Assembly: GCF_019091135.1 (NCBI RefSeq)
Contig: NZ_JAGXJW010000001.1
Coordinates: forward strand, 174,885 to 238,884
Direction: 5' to 3'
Length of the DNA: 64,000 nucleotides
Source: Cohnella sp. GbtcB17
GTDB lineage: Bacteria; Bacillota; Bacilli; Paenibacillales; Paenibacillaceae
Part shown: piece after piece, positions 47,519-54,613 of the stretch
How positions within the stretch are numbered: position 1 is the stretch's first letter
Layout of the letters: each line of letters begins with the position of its first letter
Position numbers and translations under genes: made by a program
Notes under the pieces: generated by a model
Told to the model about the DNA's origin: nothing
The model's input: only the letters and a program-made list of their open reading frames with translations
Database searches by the model: none

Positions 47519-47711
47519 ATTCGCTGGTTCGTTCTATAAACTTTGCGTTCTTCATTGCATATTCGAGTGCTAAGTTAATTAATTCGTTTCTTGAACGATT
47601 ACTTATTTTTGAAAGGTGATCGAATTTTTCTTGCAATGCTTTATCTACTCGTATAGTAATCGTGACCGATTTATCCTCTTTTGGAGTGATGATAAAGTCA
47701 TCATCATTCAT
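47517..47711 (-). CDS. ribbon-helix-helix (CopG-like) DNA-binding protein
   Basis: This 64-residue protein has a beta strand KSVTITIRVDKAL followed by two helices (LQEKFDHLSKIS and SRNELINLALEYAMKN), the RHH_1/CopG pattern. Such proteins bind short palindromic operators as dimers and often control plasmids, transposons or toxin operons. ATG 47711 has GAGGTG 6 nt upstream and is chosen over GTG 47720. The repeat at 47763-47791, 50 bp upstream, and its copy upstream of 47392 are likely operators, implying autoregulation and control of the TniQ-like operon. Confidence 0.8.
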   Translation of the reverse strand: MNDDDFIITPKEDKSVTITIRVDKALQEKFDHLSKISNRSRNELINLALEYAMKNAKFIERTSE

Positions 47712-47762
47712 TAAAATCACCTCTACACCTTAGTATAGAAGCAATTACACATTCAAAAATAT

Positions 47763-47791
47763 AACACAAATTGTGTTCAATGATGAATACA
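47763..47791. repeat. operator-like repeat, copy 2
   Basis: aacacaaattgtgttcaatg plus atgaataca. The first 15 bp form a palindrome (AACACAA-a-TTGTGTT). It matches copy 1 at 47441 in 25 of 29 positions and lies just upstream of the ribbon-helix-helix gene. Confidence 0.7.
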
Positions 47792-47852
47792 ATAATAAAA
47801 CATGGATATTCTGTTATTAAATTTGTAGATATCTTGTAAATGAGGTGATTCG

Positions 47853-48449
47853 ATGTATTACGGCAATGATCAAGCGAGTATGAAGATCCTAATCGCTGCT
47901 AAAAAGCTATTCGCTAAAAATGGATTCTACAATACCACTATTTACGAAATATGCAAAGAAGCAGGTGTCCATGTCATGATGCTTAAATATAATTTCCGAC
48001 TCAAAGAAAATGTTTTAATCTCTTTGTTTCAAGTATTTATGCCGTTATCACTTATTAGAATAAATGATGATAAAAGTCTGGTGGATCCTGTTGCACGGTT
48101 GAAAAGCATAGTTAGTGAAGTTATTAACGTTCAGATAAATGATCCAGAAATGATTCTGATATTACAACATGAAATTTCGTTACCCAGACCTCGTGATGAA
48201 ATCATTCAATTCTTAGTTAACCCATTGTGGACGGAATTAAGAAAAATCCTCATCCAGGGTAAAAGTAAAGGTTTATTCAGATTTGATTCATTAGATTCAA
48301 CAATGATCTTTATAACAAGTTTAATTCTTATGTCCCGTCCATGGGAGTTTTTTTTAGGAGTTATTCGAGATCCGATGCTTAGCAGTGATCTTATGTCTGA
48401 ACAACTGTGTGTATTTATTCTTGAGGCCTTGAAATGTTCGGCTGAATAG
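47853..48449 (+). CDS. TetR/AcrR-family regulator
   Basis: This 198-residue protein has a TetR helix-turn-helix at the N-terminus (ILIAAKKLFAKNGFYNTTIYEICKEAGVHVMMLKYNFRLKENVL, about 11-54) and an all-helical ligand domain. The region YNFRLKENVL replaces the common YYHFKSKEDL. No obvious target gene is adjacent; it is divergent from the ribbon-helix-helix gene and its own terminator follows. ATG 47853 has GAGGTGA upstream. Confidence 0.85.
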   Translation: MYYGNDQASMKILIAAKKLFAKNGFYNTTIYEICKEAGVHVMMLKYNFRLKENVLISLFQVFMPLSLIRINDDKSLVDPVARLKSIVSEVINVQINDPEMILILQHEISLPRPRDEIIQFLVNPLWTELRKILIQGKSKGLFRFDSLDSTMIFITSLILMSRPWEFFLGVIRDPMLSSDLMSEQLCVFILEALKCSAE

Positions 48450-48490
48450 GTTTCGGATGAAGGAAGCACCTTCGCTTGGCACCGTTCTCA

Positions 48491-48517
48491 GCAGCCTGAA
48501 AAAACAGGTTGCTTTTT
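48491..48517 (+). terminator. rho-independent terminator
   Basis: gcagcctg (48491-48498) pairs with caggttgc (48505-48512, one G-U), loop of six A, followed by T5. Confidence 0.85.
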
Positions 48518-48593
48518 ATTTGCTATATTTGGTTGCGGATTTTTTTGTTTTTTAGTAAAATGGTTGCAACGATGGTTGTCAAGGAGAGGTTTT

Positions 48594-49238
48594 ATGGAAA
48601 TTTATACACCGCCTCACGCTTCTTCATTAATAAAAAGCGAAATCTCCATTCAAGCACGATCGCAAATGGTGTCCATAGTTGAACGCGGATACAAACTCGC
48701 ATCAGAGTCTCTGAGGCATCTCTCTCTTCTAGATTGGGAAATTGGACATCATCACGAAGGGTATCTTAGGCCGATAGCTATAAGCTACCTATTTGCGCAA
48801 GAAATTGATCAAGGAAGATTGCCGTTGCGATACTCGATCGAAGAGACCGTTAAGGGTAGATACAAGTACTTAATGCTTCATTCCAATTCTGCAAAAATTA
48901 CCTTAAGCCAAGTGGCAACTCCATATGTAGTAGCCCGTCCTGCATTTTTTAGAAAAAAGCTGCAATTCGCAAACCAAGGAATTCTTTTATTCGATGGTGA
49001 AGAAAACATTCAATTTAATGATGAAATATATCTTTTGCTAACATACAGTAGCGGCGGTGATTCACCTCGGTTTGTCAATCTCGGGATGCCAAACCACTGG
49101 AATGATCGGATTAATTTATTGAACGAGCCTAGGCTTGTCGGAATTAACTCCACTGAATTGGAACAAGAAGAGAAAATTGAAAAAGAACAATTAGTTGGAT
49201 TTAGGAAATTTGTTTCAGAGGTGGAGAAAAGTGAATAG
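48594..49238 (+). CDS. hypothetical protein, putative toxin of a Xre/ImmA-IrrE pair
   Basis: This 214-residue protein has no motif I recognise. It is soluble, with a helical N-terminus (SIQARSQMVSIVERGYKLASESL) and a beta-rich C-terminal half. ATG 48594 follows AAGGAGAGG; a longer frame from 48564 is not supported. Its stop overlaps the next gene's GTG by 8 nt, so translation is coupled. The order (unknown protein, then Xre plus Zn-peptidase) is the one described for the RosmerTA defence module, in which the first protein is the toxin RmrT. That assignment is inference from gene order, not from sequence identity. Confidence 0.6.
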   Translation: MEIYTPPHASSLIKSEISIQARSQMVSIVERGYKLASESLRHLSLLDWEIGHHHEGYLRPIAISYLFAQEIDQGRLPLRYSIEETVKGRYKYLMLHSNSAKITLSQVATPYVVARPAFFRKKLQFANQGILLFDGEENIQFNDEIYLLLTYSSGGDSPRFVNLGMPNHWNDRINLLNEPRLVGINSTELEQEEKIEKEQLVGFRKFVSEVEKSE

Positions 49239-50391
49239 CGTTACCCGGATTGCAAATTTTGAACCCTTGAGATTGACCGAGGCTAGAGAAGCCAGGGGAA
49301 TGTCGACTGTAGAATTAGCATCGTTGATTGGTATTTCACATCAAGCGATATCAAAATTTGAATCCGGAAAAAGTGCTCCCGGTTATGAAACTCTGGAAAG
49401 GCTGTCTGAAATTCTAAAATTACCAGTACAATTCTTTATAAAATCTCCAAGCAAGAATACCATCACAGAAGCGGATGTTGTATTTTTTAGAAGTCGAGCT
49501 GCAGCTACCGTTAAATCAAAAAAGGTACACAGCACAAGTTTAAAATGGCTGAATGAAATACATGAATACCTTGAAGAAATTTTGGAGTTTCCAAATGTAG
49601 ATATTCCTCAATTAATTTCAAACGAGAAGTATGAACCTTTAGAATTTGGAGATATCGATTCCTTATCGTCGCAAGTGAGAAAACATTGGGGTCTTGGAAA
49701 TGGCCCCATTAGTGATCTCGTGCTACTCCTTGAAAAAAAAGGAGTAGTGGCTGCAAGGGATACATTTAGTAGCATGTCCATAGATGCATGTTCTGTATGG
49801 TCAAAGAAATCACGACCATTGCTTTTGCTTAGTAACGATAAAACAGCGTCTCGTTCAAGGTTCGACGCCGCTCATGAACTAGGTCATTGGGTCTTGCATT
49901 CTCACTTAAAACCAAATGAATTTTTTTGGAAGGAAAATTACAAAAGTATTGAGAAGGAAGCCAATCGGTTCGCCTCTTCATTTTTACTTCCTGCAGCCAG
50001 CTTTGGCAATGAAGTATATTCAACTTCAATGGATCACCTTATAGCATTAAAAAAGCGTTGGAAGGTATCCATCGCTGCAATAGCTTATAGAGCGAACAAA
50101 CTAGGTGTTTTTAGCGAGTTCCAGCATGTTAATGTGCGTCAGAAACTAGCCAAAAACAATTGGCTGAAATCAGAACCTTTAGACGATGAATTGCCTTTTG
50201 AAGAGCCTACCTTGCTTAAACAATCAGTCGAATTAATTATCCAGCATGCAGTTAAGTCGAAGCATGACATTATAAACGACTTAAAGTTGAGCAGGGAAGA
50301 AATCGAGGCATTGACAAACGTTGGGAATGGTTTCCTTCTGGAGGAGTCTAATGTTGGAAACATTGTTTCCTTTAAGCCTAGAAAGGGGTGA
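49231..50391 (+). CDS. Xre-family regulator with ImmA/IrrE metallopeptidase domain
   Basis: This 386-residue two-domain protein has an N-terminal Xre HTH (LTEAREARGMSTVELASLIGIS..ISKFESGKSAPGYETLERLSEIL, about 15-63) and a C-terminal ImmA/IrrE zinc peptidase with FDAAHELGHWVLH, where H215-E216 and H219 form HExxH, plus EKEANRFASSFLLP supplying the third ligand. Such proteins act as antitoxin/repressors or as derepressing proteases in mobile elements. GTG 49231, inside the upstream gene's end and behind GAGGTGG, is preferred over the frame start at 49195. Confidence 0.85.
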   Translation: MNSVTRIANFEPLRLTEAREARGMSTVELASLIGISHQAISKFESGKSAPGYETLERLSEILKLPVQFFIKSPSKNTITEADVVFFRSRAAATVKSKKVHSTSLKWLNEIHEYLEEILEFPNVDIPQLISNEKYEPLEFGDIDSLSSQVRKHWGLGNGPISDLVLLLEKKGVVAARDTFSSMSIDACSVWSKKSRPLLLLSNDKTASRSRFDAAHELGHWVLHSHLKPNEFFWKENYKSIEKEANRFASSFLLPAASFGNEVYSTSMDHLIALKKRWKVSIAAIAYRANKLGVFSEFQHVNVRQKLAKNNWLKSEPLDDELPFEEPTLLKQSVELIIQHAVKSKHDIINDLKLSREEIEALTNVGNGFLLEESNVGNIVSFKPRKG

Positions 50392-50396
50392 GCTCA

Positions 50397-50495
50397 ATGA
50401 GCAAAAATGAATGCCAATGTTCGAATTGCGGCAAGAAAGTTGAATTTCTTGTTGATGATGGCATCTGCGAAGAATGCTTCAAAAACAAAGAGTAG
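50397..50495 (+). CDS. 32-residue zinc-ribbon miniprotein
   Basis: ATG 50397 behind GGGGTGAG opens a 32-codon frame MSKNECQCSNCGKKVEFLVD..ICEECFKNKE. Two CxxC knuckles (C8-C11 and C24-C27) form a compact zinc ribbon; C6 is an extra Cys. It starts 5 bp after the Xre/ImmA stop and ends just before a strong terminator, so it is the third gene of that operon. Function unknown; a small DNA/RNA-binding or antitoxin cofactor role is speculative. Confidence 0.75.
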   Translation: MSKNECQCSNCGKKVEFLVDDGICEECFKNKE

Positions 50496-50502
50496 TATGA
50501 AC

Positions 50503-50536
50503 AATCCCCACTTACAATTGATGTGGGGATTTTGTT
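50503..50536 (+). terminator. rho-independent terminator
   Basis: aatccccac (50503-50511) pairs with gtggggatt (50523-50531), extended outward by atgaac/gttcat, followed by tttgtt. It ends the Xre/ImmA operon. Confidence 0.9.
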
Positions 50537-50542
50537 CATTCA

Positions 50543-50812
50543 TACATAAATCCAAGCCAAGCCAGCACGGATATAGTTATCCGCAAGCTGTGGTATGCGA
50601 CGGCTGTGCAGGCTGTGTGGTCGAAGCGCTACCGGTACGCCAGCGGCATGTTTTTTGGCGATCTGCCGAGTGGCCGGAGCCGCGCGTATGTGAACCCGCG
50701 GCTCCGAGCCGGATCCAAATTTCAACAAGGACGGGCTCGTTTCGACGGCGTGGATCAGGTCAAGAAGAACAACAATTTTACCCGGAAAAGGACTGAGTAT
50801 TCTGAGTTATAA
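50543..50812 (+). pseudogene. GC-rich coding fragment of unknown origin
   Basis: A frame open from about 50543 to the stop at 50810-50812 reads KLWYATAVQAVWSKRYRYAS, GMFFGDLPSGRSRAYVNPR and ARFDGVDQVKKNNNFTRKR. It has real protein-like composition but no usable start and no family I recognise. Its GC-rich codon use differs from the AT-rich genes on both sides, so it looks like a scrap of a longer gene. Confidence 0.4.
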
Positions 50813-50831
50813 ATCGTTTGTCTATTGGGCT

Positions 50832-51506
50832 GTGGCGATATTTGTATTATGGATTGGTTCCGGATATTTAATGACTGAGTGGTGGGGGCCTCAACGTGGC
50901 ACAGCGGGAGATATGTTTGGTGCTATTAATTCACTATTTTCTGGCTTAGCATTCGCCGGCATTATTTTCACAATCTCAATGCAACGAAAAGATTTAAGTT
51001 TGCAGTTGGAAGCTATTAAAATGCAAACTGAAGAATTAAAGCTTCAGAGAGAAGAAACAGCCCGATCAGCAGACCAGCTTGAAAGTCAAAAGAACCTTTT
51101 GAATTTTCAAATTGCTCTTAGTGCATTGGTTGAAATGATAAAAACGAAGGAGAAAAGATTATCTTCGGTAAAATATAAAAGCAATGATGAGTTAATGCAA
51201 GGTGTTGCTGCGCTTAGAGAGATGTATCGAGTAAAACGCAGTATTCAGGCTTCAATGGTTAATTATCAAATACTAAGCGGTTTTTTTAACTCGTTCTTTT
51301 TTATGCTCCGTTTTATTAAAGAATCCGATTTAACAGATTCACAAAAAAAAGTTCTTGCTGGATTTCTTTATAGCGATACTTCCGATATCGAAATTATATT
51401 TATATTCGAGAACCATAAAGATAAGGAAGAAGAATTAGCACTGTTGAGTCAATTCGACTTCCATGTTATGTATGAGAAGGTAATGAAGGCATTTAAAAAT
51501 CAATAA
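50832..51506 (+). CDS. PutAbiC-like membrane protein (putative abortive infection)
   Basis: This protein of about 224 residues has two N-terminal membrane segments (AIFVLWIGSGYLMTEWW and AINSLFSGLAFAGIIFTISM), a coiled coil (about 50-90: LEAIKMQTEELKLQREETARSADQLES), and a helical C-terminal domain. The GTAGDMFGAINSLFSGLAFAGIIF stretch followed by a coiled coil is the pattern of the putative phage abortive infection family. The start is uncertain: GTG 50832 is used, but the frame stays open upstream. It is the last gene before the right-end repeats of the island. Confidence 0.6.
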   Translation: MAIFVLWIGSGYLMTEWWGPQRGTAGDMFGAINSLFSGLAFAGIIFTISMQRKDLSLQLEAIKMQTEELKLQREETARSADQLESQKNLLNFQIALSALVEMIKTKEKRLSSVKYKSNDELMQGVAALREMYRVKRSIQASMVNYQILSGFFNSFFFMLRFIKESDLTDSQKKVLAGFLYSDTSDIEIIFIFENHKDKEEELALLSQFDFHVMYEKVMKAFKNQ

Positions 51507-51667
51507 TTGAATGATTACAAACTATCCAGGGAAGTAAGTATCGAGCAGGATTCCTGATAAAAAAATCGGACGTTTTGCTGGCTGCGAAATACAGTGAAGT
51601 CCTAATTCATAATTGAGGGATTAGAGAATGACTGGCCAAGTAAATAGACTAATCACTAATAAAAGGG

Positions 51668-51744
51668 ATTTTCTTGTCGTGGAATTAACCTTTAACTATT
51701 ATTGGGGTACTTTCTTGTCGCTAATGAGTGTATTTTCTTGTCGT
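51668..51744 (-). repeat. three CGACAAGAAA repeats, possible Tn7-like right end
   Basis: On the minus strand CGACAAGAAA(A/G) occurs three times, with TTGTCG on the plus strand at 51674-51679, 51715-51720 and 51738-51743. Spacing is 41 and 23 bp. Several same-orientation copies of a GACAA(T/G)AAA-type sequence inside a transposon end are the hallmark of TnsB-binding sites. The rest of 51507-51773 shows no gene. Confidence 0.5.
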
Positions 51745-51773
51745 TGTACTGAAGTCGCGCGGAAAATTTAGGC

Positions 51774-51823
51774 TTGCAAAAACTAATGATATTAGTTATA
51801 TTAAAACTAATAAGATTAGTTTT
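51774..51823 (+). promoter_or_regulatory. promoter with two TetR-type operators
   Basis: TTGCAA (51774-51779), 17 bp, TATATT (51797-51802) form a SigA promoter. Palindrome ACTAAT-gat-ATTAGT (51782-51796) fills the spacer, and AAAACTAAT-aag-ATTAGTTTT (51803-51823) follows the -10. They are the expected targets of the TetR protein encoded by the second gene. Confidence 0.8.
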
Positions 51824-51843
51824 GCAAAACGGAGGTTAAAAAC

Positions 51844-52602
51844 ATGAGAATGACGACACGCACGAACGTGCAACAACTATCCTTCATGCCACGTTTTTTT
51901 CCGGTCAATGCGTATTTCGTGGAGGAGCTGGACGGTTTGACTTTGATCGACGCAGCGCTTCCTTACAGCGCAAAAGGAATCATCGACGCGGCGGCCCGCT
52001 TAGGCAAGCCGATCCGCCGCATCCTGCTGACGCATGCGCACGGCGACCATATCGGCGCGCTCGACCGGCTGAAGTCGGCGCTGCCCGATGCCGAGGTTCT
52101 CATCTCCGCGCGGGATGCCAGACTGCTCGCTGGAGACAAGTCGCTGGATGCGAGCGAGATCCAATCTCCGATCCGCGGCGACGTGCCGAAGCCTGACGCC
52201 ATACGTACCCGGCCGGATACGCTGCTTGCCGACGGCGACCGCGTAGGCTCGCTGCTCGCGGTAGCGACGCCCGGCCACACGCCCGGCTCGATGTCTTTTC
52301 TGGATACGCGCACGGGCGCCTTAATCGCGGGAGACGCCTTCCAGGTACGCGGCGGCATGGCCGTGTCGGGGAAGATGCAGCCGCTGTTCCCTTTCCCGGC
52401 GATGGCGACCTGGAGCGCAGCCGAGGCGCTCCGTTCCGCCAAGCGGCTCGTCGGACTGAAGCCGACGCTGCTCGCGGTCGGGCACGGCGGGATGATCGCG
52501 GACCCGCTAGAGGCGATGAACGTTGCAGTGCGCGCCGCGGAGCGCAGCCTGGAAGCGCGAGGCAAGGGAGGGGCCAGCCATGTCACCGCGAATCGGCCTT
52601 GA
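51844..52602 (+). CDS. metallo-beta-lactamase-fold hydrolase
   Basis: This 252-residue MBL-fold enzyme has the metal-binding THAHGDH (H64, H66, D68, H69), then TPGHTPGS with a further His, GDAF with the bridging Asp, and a C-terminal GHGG His. It is of the glyoxalase II/lactonase-like type; substrate unknown. ATG 51844 follows GGAGGT. It overlaps the TetR gene by 23 bp, so repressor and enzyme are made from one mRNA controlled by the double operator upstream; the enzyme may detoxify the TetR ligand. Confidence 0.85.
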   Translation: MRMTTRTNVQQLSFMPRFFPVNAYFVEELDGLTLIDAALPYSAKGIIDAAARLGKPIRRILLTHAHGDHIGALDRLKSALPDAEVLISARDARLLAGDKSLDASEIQSPIRGDVPKPDAIRTRPDTLLADGDRVGSLLAVATPGHTPGSMSFLDTRTGALIAGDAFQVRGGMAVSGKMQPLFPFPAMATWSAAEALRSAKRLVGLKPTLLAVGHGGMIADPLEAMNVAVRAAERSLEARGKGGASHVTANRP

Positions 52603-53164
52603 CCGGGCGACGCTGCTGCAGGCTGCCACGGAGATGGCCGACGAGCACGGCCTGGAGTCCGTGACACTGGCATCGCTCGCGCAAAAGCTGAAGATCCGCT
52701 CGCCTTCTCTGTACAATCACGTGAACGGATTGCCCGATTTGCGGCGTGAGCTGGCACTGTCGGGACTCGCCAAGATGGAGGCCCGCTTTAAAACCGTATT
52801 GCCCGGAGCTTCGGGCGACGAAGTCTTGCACGCTTTTAGCCGCGCTTATCTCGACTTCGCTCGCCAACATCCGGGCTTGTACGAAGCGGTACAGCGGGCT
52901 CCCGATCCCGAAGACCTCGAGCTGAGCGAAGCCGGCGGCCGGGTCGTCTCCCTTGTCGTCCGCGTCATCGAGACCTATGGCCTAAACGGAGACGCGGCCA
53001 TTCACGCCGTGCGCGGCATTCGCAGCGTCCTGCACGGCTTCGTCTCGATCGAGCGTCAAGGCGGCTTCGGCATGCCGCTGGATCTGGACGTCACGTTTCG
53101 CCTGCTGGTGGATACGTTCATTGCCGGCATTAAGACGCTGAGAGCACAGGATAGGCTTGATTGA
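52580..53164 (+). CDS. TetR/AcrR-family regulator with WHG-type C-terminal domain
   Basis: This 194-residue protein has the TetR HTH (LLQAATEMADEHGLESVTLASLAQKLKIRSPSLYNHVNGL) and a C-terminal region (LYEAVQRAP..AIHAVRGIRSVLHGFVSIE..GFGMPLDLD) typical of the TetR_C_33/WHG subfamily. ATG 52580 has GGGAGGGG upstream and lies inside the end of the hydrolase gene. It probably represses its own operon through the paired ACTAAT/ATTAGT palindromes at 51782-51823. Confidence 0.87.
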   Translation: MSPRIGLDRATLLQAATEMADEHGLESVTLASLAQKLKIRSPSLYNHVNGLPDLRRELALSGLAKMEARFKTVLPGASGDEVLHAFSRAYLDFARQHPGLYEAVQRAPDPEDLELSEAGGRVVSLVVRVIETYGLNGDAAIHAVRGIRSVLHGFVSIERQGGFGMPLDLDVTFRLLVDTFIAGIKTLRAQDRLD

Positions 53165-53238
53165 TTTTGAACAAGTGCCGCTTGCACCGGCAGAGGCGGC
53201 AGAAGAGCCGCCCTGCCCGAACAAAAGGCTTCATTTTT

Positions 53239-53261
53239 ACCGTTTTAACAATATCCCCTTC
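53239..53261 (-). repeat. inverted copy of the 29-bp repeat core
   Basis: ccgttttaacaatatcccct here is the reverse complement, with about two mismatches, of the aggggatactgttaaaacg core of the four direct repeats downstream. It could pair with the first of them. Confidence 0.6.
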
Positions 53262-53374
53262 AAACAGTAAAACTGCTCGGCCACACCCTTATCCACGATC
53301 CTATCCTTATCCATGTCCTACCTCTGCCGTTCAGTTGCTCCAATGCGTGGGCATTCTGAATGAGGGAAGCCGTT

Positions 53375-53559
53375 CCTGATTCAAGGGGATACTGTTAAAA
53401 CGTAGCGATGCCCATGCAGCAGCATTCCCTGACGGAAGGGGATACTGTTAAAACGTGACGAAGACTTGTTCGCAGGCTTCCTGACGGAAGGGGATACTGT
53501 TAAAACGTATCGAAACCCTGCCTCGTTTCTCCTGACTGGAGGGGATAGCGTTCAAACGC
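53375..53559 (+). repeat. four CRISPR-like direct repeats (29 bp)
   Basis: Four copies of a 29-bp unit start at 53375, 53428, 53480 and 53531. Copies 2 and 3 are identical (cctgacggaaggggatactg then ttaaaacgt); 1 and 4 have diverged. The 22-24-bp intervals are shorter than normal CRISPR spacers and resemble each other, and no cas gene is in view. The rest of the 525-bp gap (53165-53689) holds an inverted copy at 53239 and no coding signal. Confidence 0.6.
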
Positions 53560-53647
53560 AGCGAGACCGGTGCGGCAGCGCCATGACTCCATCATGACCT
53601 GCGCGGCTTGACAGTCAGTGCCGAATCGGATAAAGTGTAACTTACCA

Positions 53648-53662
53648 AAAGTAATTTACTTT
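53648..53662 (+). promoter_or_regulatory. palindromic operator upstream of the VOC gene
   Basis: A perfect 7-1-7 palindrome aaagtaatttacttt lies 28 bp before the ATG at 53690, with a related half-site gtaactta just upstream. It is likely bound by a MarR- or HxlR-type repressor encoded elsewhere. Confidence 0.55.
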
Positions 53663-53689
53663 ATAAAAATGGCAGAGAGGACGGTCCTT

Positions 53690-54550
53690 ATGACGCGTTC
53701 CATCCATCCCGATACGGACCTCGGCACCGTGCATTTAAAGGTTTCAGAGCTTGATCGATCCATCCGGTTTTATGAAGATATCATCGGCCTCAAGCTGATC
53801 TCTCGCGAGGGCAACACGGCTAACATGGGCGTAGGCGGGCCAGCCGCGCTGCTTCAACTTGAGCAGTTGTCCGTGGGCGCGGTTCCGGCGCCGCGCAGGC
53901 GCACGGGGCTTTACCACTTCGCAATCCTCGTGCCGACGCGCGAAGCGCTGGGGCTCGCGGTGCGCAACTTCTTGCAGCGCCGCGTGCCCGTCGGTCAAGG
54001 GGATCACCTTGTGAGCGAGGCGATCTATTTGAGCGATCCCGATGACAACGGCATCGAGGTGTACGCCGACCGCCCGCGGGACACCTGGTCCTACACGCCG
54101 ACGGGAGAGGTCGCGATGGCGACGGATCCGGTCGACATCGAGGGATTGCTCGCCTTGGCCGGCGATAAGCCTTGGACCGGACTGCCGGCCGGCACCGTGA
54201 TGGGACACGTGCACCTTCACGTCAGAGATTTGCAGGAGGCGAAGCGATTCTATGTCGACGCGCTCGGCTTCGATATCGTCGCGAACTACGGCGGCCAGGC
54301 GCTGTTCGTGTCCGCAGGCGGCTATCATCACCATGTCGGCCTGAATACATGGGCGGGCGTCGGCGCTCCGCCGCCTCCCGCGAATTCGCCCGGACTGATC
54401 TTCTTCACGGTCCGGCTGCCGGACACCGCGGAGCTTGCGCGAATTCTAAATGTGCTGGGCGAGCAGGGGATTCCGTCGGAACAGGTGGAGGACGGCTACC
54501 TCGTCACCGATCCTTCGTCCAATCGGGTGCTGCTGACGGTGCGCGCCTAA
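53690..54550 (+). CDS. VOC-family protein, CatE-like double glyoxalase domain
   Basis: This 286-residue protein is built of two vicinal-oxygen-chelate modules: LGTVHLKVSELDRSIRFYEDIIGL (about 10-33) and MGHVHLHVRDLQEAKRFYVDALGF (about 170-193). Metal ligands are visible in each (His of VHL, Glu in GIEVYADRP). The layout matches the CatE/YfiE catechol-2,3-dioxygenase-like group of Bacillales, often induced by quinones. ATG 53690 with GAGAGGA upstream is preferred over earlier in-frame ATGs. It has its own operator-bearing promoter. Confidence 0.85.
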   Translation: MTRSIHPDTDLGTVHLKVSELDRSIRFYEDIIGLKLISREGNTANMGVGGPAALLQLEQLSVGAVPAPRRRTGLYHFAILVPTREALGLAVRNFLQRRVPVGQGDHLVSEAIYLSDPDDNGIEVYADRPRDTWSYTPTGEVAMATDPVDIEGLLALAGDKPWTGLPAGTVMGHVHLHVRDLQEAKRFYVDALGFDIVANYGGQALFVSAGGYHHHVGLNTWAGVGAPPPPANSPGLIFFTVRLPDTAELARILNVLGEQGIPSEQVEDGYLVTDPSSNRVLLTVRA

Positions 54551-54565
54551 CGCGGCTCCAATATT

Positions 54566-54613
54566 AAAAAGCCTTCGGCTCTACCGAACCCGGTAGAGCC
54601 GAAGGCTTTTTCT
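54566..54613. terminator. bidirectional rho-independent terminator
   Basis: aaaaagccttcggctctacc (54566-54585) and its full complement (up to about 54611) form a 21-bp stem with a 4-nt loop, with T-runs on both strands. It serves both the VOC gene and the convergent aminopeptidase gene. Confidence 0.93.

Noticed and set aside
53375..53559. Functional CRISPR array
   Set aside because: Intervals of 22-24 bp are too short and resemble each other, only four units exist with two diverged, and there is no cas gene in the window.
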